Shown here: positions 61,383 through 64,000 of the stretch, in pieces
Layout: the number at the start of each line of letters is the position of its first letter
How positions within the stretch are numbered: position 1 is the stretch's first letter
Assembly: GCF_004005815.1 (NCBI RefSeq)
Contig: NZ_SACK01000002.1
Coordinates: forward strand, 496,001-560,000
Origin: Mucilaginibacter limnophilus
GTDB taxonomy: Bacteria; Bacteroidota; Bacteroidia; Sphingobacteriales; Sphingobacteriaceae
DNA: 64,000 nt
Reading direction: 5' to 3'
Notes under the pieces: model-generated
Seen by the model: the letters and a program-made list of their open reading frames with translations, nothing else
What the model was told of the DNA's origin: nothing
The model's database searches: none
Translations under genes and position numbers: made by a program

Positions 61383-61786
61383 GCTTTAAAAGGAATTTAT
61401 GGAATTAGCAAAATAGAAAAAGATCATTGACGCATTTGCTGCTTACGTTAAGGATAGCAGCGAATACCGGCCTGTGGCCAAGGCCTGAAGGCGTATTAGC
61501 GTATAGCCTGACCCGTAGGGAAACGCCCATGATATTAGGTTTGTTTTTATAATCCAAATATCAATCGACGTAATTTGGACACTTCTTGATACGTGTTTAA
61601 ATTTATTTTTACTGCATCTGGCTGGTATTTCTGCCAACATGTCACCACTCTGACTCCGTTTTCTGCCGAAATATTCTGCCGTAAATATACATCCACCTCA
61701 ATTTTCTGCCATTTGTTAATTGGCACAGGCATTGATAAAACAGACATGGTAAGTAAACTAAACTAAAGAAAAAACAATCATATACT
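61383..61786. other. 404 bp region before dnaK with decayed and structured sequence
   Basis: No full gene. Left part: from ATG 61399 one frame reads MELAK, then TAG, then KKIIDAFAAYVKDSSEYRPV and AKA before TGA at 61486, which looks like a gene remnant. It overlaps a GC-rich structured stretch (61465-61540; GGCC-TGT-GGCC, GGCG...CGCC). Right part: AT-rich dnaK upstream region with four TTCTGCC repeats. Confidence 0.4.
61629..61710 (+). promoter_or_regulatory. Four TTCTGCC direct repeats upstream of dnaK
   Basis: TTCTGCC occurs at 61629-61635, 61661-61667, 61674-61680 and 61704-61710 (steps of 32, 13 and 30). The reverse complement GGCAGAA appears with a flanking A-rich side. No CIRCE element (TTAGCACTC-N9-GAGTGCTAA) is present. 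The repeats may be heat-shock operators or activator sites. Confidence 0.5.
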
Positions 61787-63700
61787 ATGTCTAAAATTAT
61801 CGGAATCGACTTAGGGACAACAAACTCATGCGTGGCTGTAATGGAGGGTAACGAGCCTGTAGTTATAGCTAACAGCGAGGGTAAACGCACTACGCCATCG
61901 GTAGTTGCTTTTGTTGACAACGGCGAACGTAAAGTGGGTGATCCGGCAAAGCGCCAGGCCATCACCAATCCCACAAAAACCATTTATTCTATTAAACGCT
62001 TCATGGGCAACCAGTTTAACGAGGTTGGTAAAGAAACTGAACGCGTTCCATATAAAGTAGTTAGCGAAAACAATACTCCTCGTGTAGCTATTGGCGACCG
62101 CAATTACACTCCGCAGGAGATTTCAGCGATGATCCTGCAGAAAATGAAAAAAACTGCTGAAGACTTTTTAGGCACCGAAGTAAGCGAAGCGGTTATTACC
62201 GTGCCTGCTTACTTTAACGACGCGCAACGTCAGGCTACTAAAGAGGCCGGCGAGATAGCAGGCTTAAAAGTACGCCGTATCATCAACGAGCCTACTGCTG
62301 CTGCTCTTGCTTATGGCCTTGACAAAGCTCACAAAGACATGAAAATCGTTGTGTTTGACTGTGGTGGCGGTACGCATGACGTGTCGGTACTTGAGCTTGG
62401 CGATGGTGTGTTCGAAGTAAAATCAACCGACGGTGATACTCACTTAGGTGGTGACGACTTTGACCAGGTAATTATTGACTGGCTGGCAGATGAGTTTAAA
62501 AGCGACGAAGGTATTGACCTGCGTAAAGACCCCATGGCGTTACAACGCTTAAAAGAAGCTGCAGAAAAAGCGAAAATCGAGCTTTCAAGCACTACTCAAA
62601 CTGAAATTAACCTGCCATACATTACCGCTGCCGATGGTATGCCTAAGCACTTAGTGAAAACTTTAAGTCGGGCTAAATTTGAGCAACTGGTTGATGGCCT
62701 GGTAAAACGTACTATTGAGCCTTGTCGTACCGCGTTGAAAAATGCAGGTTACAGCACCTCAGATATCGACGAGATTATCCTGGTAGGTGGCTCAACCCGT
62801 ATCCCTGCTATACAAGAAGCCGTACAACAGTTCTTCGGTAAAGCACCTTCAAAAGGTGTTAACCCTGACGAGGTGGTAGCAATTGGCGCCGCTATTCAAG
62901 GTGGTGTATTAACCGGTGAAGTTAAAGACGTGTTGCTGCTTGACGTTACCCCGCTTTCGTTAGGTATTGAAACCATGGGTGGTGTTATGACTAAACTGAT
63001 TGAGGCTAACACTACCATCCCGACCAAAAAATCGGAAGTGTTCTCAACCGCGTCAGACAGTCAGCCATCAGTAGAGATTCACATTTTACAGGGTGAGCGC
63101 CCAATGGCGGCTCAAAACCGCACCATAGGTCGTTTCCACCTGGATGGTATTCCGCCAGCACCTCGTGGCGTGCCTCAAATTGAAGTGACTTTTGATATTG
63201 ATGCTAACGGTATATTGCATGTATCTGCAAAAGATAAAGCTACCGGCAAAGAGCAAAAAATCCGTATCGAAGCTTCTTCAGGTTTAACTGACGAAGAGAT
63301 CAAGAAAATGAAAGCCGATGCTGAAGCTAATGCCGAAGCCGACAAAAAGGCAAAAGAAGAAGTTGAAAAACTGAACGCTGCCGATGCGTTGATCTTCTCG
63401 ACAGAAAAACAACTGAAAGAGTACGGTGACAAAATACCTGCTGATAAAAAAGGCGCTATTGAAGAAGGCTTAACCAAACTTAAAGCCGCACACGCTTCAA
63501 AAAACCTTGCTGATATTGAAGTAGCACAGAATGAGCTAAACACAGCCTGGACTGCAGCTTCAGAGGATATGTACAAAGCTTCAGCCGAAGCCGGTGCGCA
63601 ACCGGGCGCTGATGCAGGTGCAGGTTCGCAAGGCGCAGCCGATAACGGTGATACCGTAACAGATGTTGATTACGAAGAAGTGAAAGACGATAAGAAATAA
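61787..63700 (+). CDS. dnaK: Molecular chaperone DnaK (Hsp70)
   Basis: 637 residues. ATPase domain ([46 protein letters not shown]), linker [18 protein letters not shown], substrate-binding domain and helical lid. The end [17 protein letters not shown] matches the EEVxD-type C-terminus. Codons GGTACGCAT give GGGTHD where most DnaK have GGGTFD. It folds and refolds proteins with DnaJ and GrpE, which are not in the window. Confidence 0.99.
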   Translation: MSKIIGIDLGTTNSCVAVMEGNEPVVIANSEGKRTTPSVVAFVDNGERKVGDPAKRQAITNPTKTIYSIKRFMGNQFNEVGKETERVPYKVVSENNTPRVAIGDRNYTPQEISAMILQKMKKTAEDFLGTEVSEAVITVPAYFNDAQRQATKEAGEIAGLKVRRIINEPTAAALAYGLDKAHKDMKIVVFDCGGGTHDVSVLELGDGVFEVKSTDGDTHLGGDDFDQVIIDWLADEFKSDEGIDLRKDPMALQRLKEAAEKAKIELSSTTQTEINLPYITAADGMPKHLVKTLSRAKFEQLVDGLVKRTIEPCRTALKNAGYSTSDIDEIILVGGSTRIPAIQEAVQQFFGKAPSKGVNPDEVVAIGAAIQGGVLTGEVKDVLLLDVTPLSLGIETMGGVMTKLIEANTTIPTKKSEVFSTASDSQPSVEIHILQGERPMAAQNRTIGRFHLDGIPPAPRGVPQIEVTFDIDANGILHVSAKDKATGKEQKIRIEASSGLTDEEIKKMKADAEANAEADKKAKEEVEKLNAADALIFSTEKQLKEYGDKIPADKKGAIEEGLTKLKAAHASKNLADIEVAQNELNTAWTAASEDMYKASAEAGAQPGADAGAGSQGAADNGDTVTDVDYEEVKDDKK

Positions 63701-63722
63701 TCAAGTCTTTTAGATAATATGG

Positions 63723-63756
63723 AAAGCCCCGGTTGGAAAGAACTGGGGCTTTTTTA
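63723..63756 (+). terminator. Terminator of dnaK
   Basis: AAGCCCCGGTT, loop GGAAAG and AACTGGGGCTT with one wobble form an 11 bp stem with a T-rich tail, 23 nt past the stop. Confidence 0.88.
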
Positions 63757-63782
63757 TTTTACGTTGTAAACGTAAAACAGTA

Positions 63783-63810
63783 TTAAGCACTCGTCGCAGA
63801 CGAGCGCAAG
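63783..63810 (+). repeat. REP-like palindromic repeat core, copy 3
   Basis: Identical to the copy 2 core (34929-34956). It lies 27 nt after the dnaK terminator and faces copy 4 in inverted orientation across a 16 nt gap. Confidence 0.9.
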
Positions 63811-63826
63811 GGTTCAACTTGCGAAA

Positions 63827-63876
63827 CTTGCGCTCGTCTGCGACGAGTGCTTAATATGGCCTTGCGATTTCATCGC
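63827..63876 (-). repeat. REP-like palindromic repeat, copy 4
   Basis: Inverted core (63827-63854) with the small hairpin GCGATTTCATCGC (63864-63876). Together with copy 3 it makes a long inverted repeat. Confidence 0.9.
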
Positions 63877-63890
63877 CTCAATTGTATAAA

Positions 63891-63940
63891 CTTGCGCTCG
63901 TCTGCGACGAGTGCTTAACATGGGCTTGCGATTTTATCGC
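63891..63940 (-). repeat. REP-like palindromic repeat, copy 5
   Basis: Inverted core (63891-63918) and hairpin GCGATTTTATCGC (63928-63940), 64 nt from copy 4 in the same orientation. Confidence 0.9.
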
Positions 63941-63970
63941 CGCAAATATATCTTAGTAAAAACTAAACTA

Positions 63971-64000
63971 ATGTCACATCAGTATCGTGTTCGAAATTCT
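63971..64000 (+). CDS. Possible start of a REP-associated (Y1 family) transposase
   Basis: Only ten codons are visible: MSHQYRVRNS. This resembles the start of Bacteroidota REP-associated tyrosine transposases (MSxxYKFxN/RD-type), and the position just beside three REP-like repeats supports it. Ten residues cannot settle it. Confidence 0.3.
   Translation, partial: MSHQYRVRNS

Noticed and set aside
61787..61800. CIRCE/HrcA control of dnaK
   Set aside because: No TTAGCACTC-N9-GAGTGCTAA element is present upstream. The GCACTCGTC of the REP-like repeat downstream only resembles part of it.
63783..63940. Repeat cluster as a CRISPR array
   Set aside because: The repeats are in both orientations, with unequal 16-64 nt gaps, self-palindromic, and no cas genes are near.

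Overview
The window reads as chromosomal DNA of a Bacteroidota bacterium, most likely family Sphingobacteriaceae (Mucilaginibacter/Pedobacter type). The evidence is: TAnnTTTG-type promoter boxes typical of the phylum, almost no Shine-Dalgarno sequences, lineage-typical genes (TonB-dependent receptor with a DUF6660-like partner, DUF4407, DUF4197, DUF4369-TlpA proteins, Bacteroidota-type ribosomal proteins) and zinc-less S14 and L36. The genus is an inference. No tRNA or rRNA gene, CRISPR array or prophage was seen.

Layout. 1-8.2 kb, minus strand: the N-terminal end of an RlmI-like rRNA methyltransferase, DinB, a GH31 glycosidase, a RICIN lipoprotein and an SGNH hydrolase lipoprotein, plus a frameshifted VOC gene on the plus strand. 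8.3-15.7 kb: a small Cys-rich exported protein, a TonB receptor and NhaA; then purU, accA, a dipeptide epimerase and a lipoprotein. 15.7-27.8 kb, mostly minus: M16 peptidase, DUF4197 lipoprotein, phosphate transporter with its DUF47 partner, a histidine kinase, YceI, an M28 peptidase, an M61 peptidase broken by an in-frame TAA, and DUF4407. 28-35.5 kb: rhodanese, small membrane protein, lipoprotein, Lhr-like helicase, arginase-family protein, SDR protein and GNAT.

35.6-61.4 kb is the translation core. The str operon (rpsL-rpsG-fusA-rpsJ) is followed by a 6.7 kb block of unrelated genes: a decayed toxin-antitoxin pair flanked by a duplicated terminator, small and membrane proteins, an amidohydrolase, a fungal-type prephenate dehydrogenase and a TlpA-like thioredoxin. 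The S10-spc-alpha cluster then restarts from its own strong promoter at rplC and runs to rplQ, including secY, map, infA and rpoA. dnaK and a cluster of palindromic REP-like repeats close the window, with a possible REP-associated transposase starting at the right edge.

The most unusual signals are structural. (1) Many wide spacers inside the ribosomal operons, while most other junctions are 1-20 bp, carry a long imperfect hairpin. Each is made of a different degenerate short word, and arm identity reaches about 75-80% in the best cases. The same architecture occurs at two spacers elsewhere. (2) A 28 bp palindromic core occurs five times, in tandem and inverted, and once has been built into the C-terminus of a GNAT gene. 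(3) Several genes have a promoter -7 box only 3-6 nt before the start codon, which suggests leaderless mRNAs.
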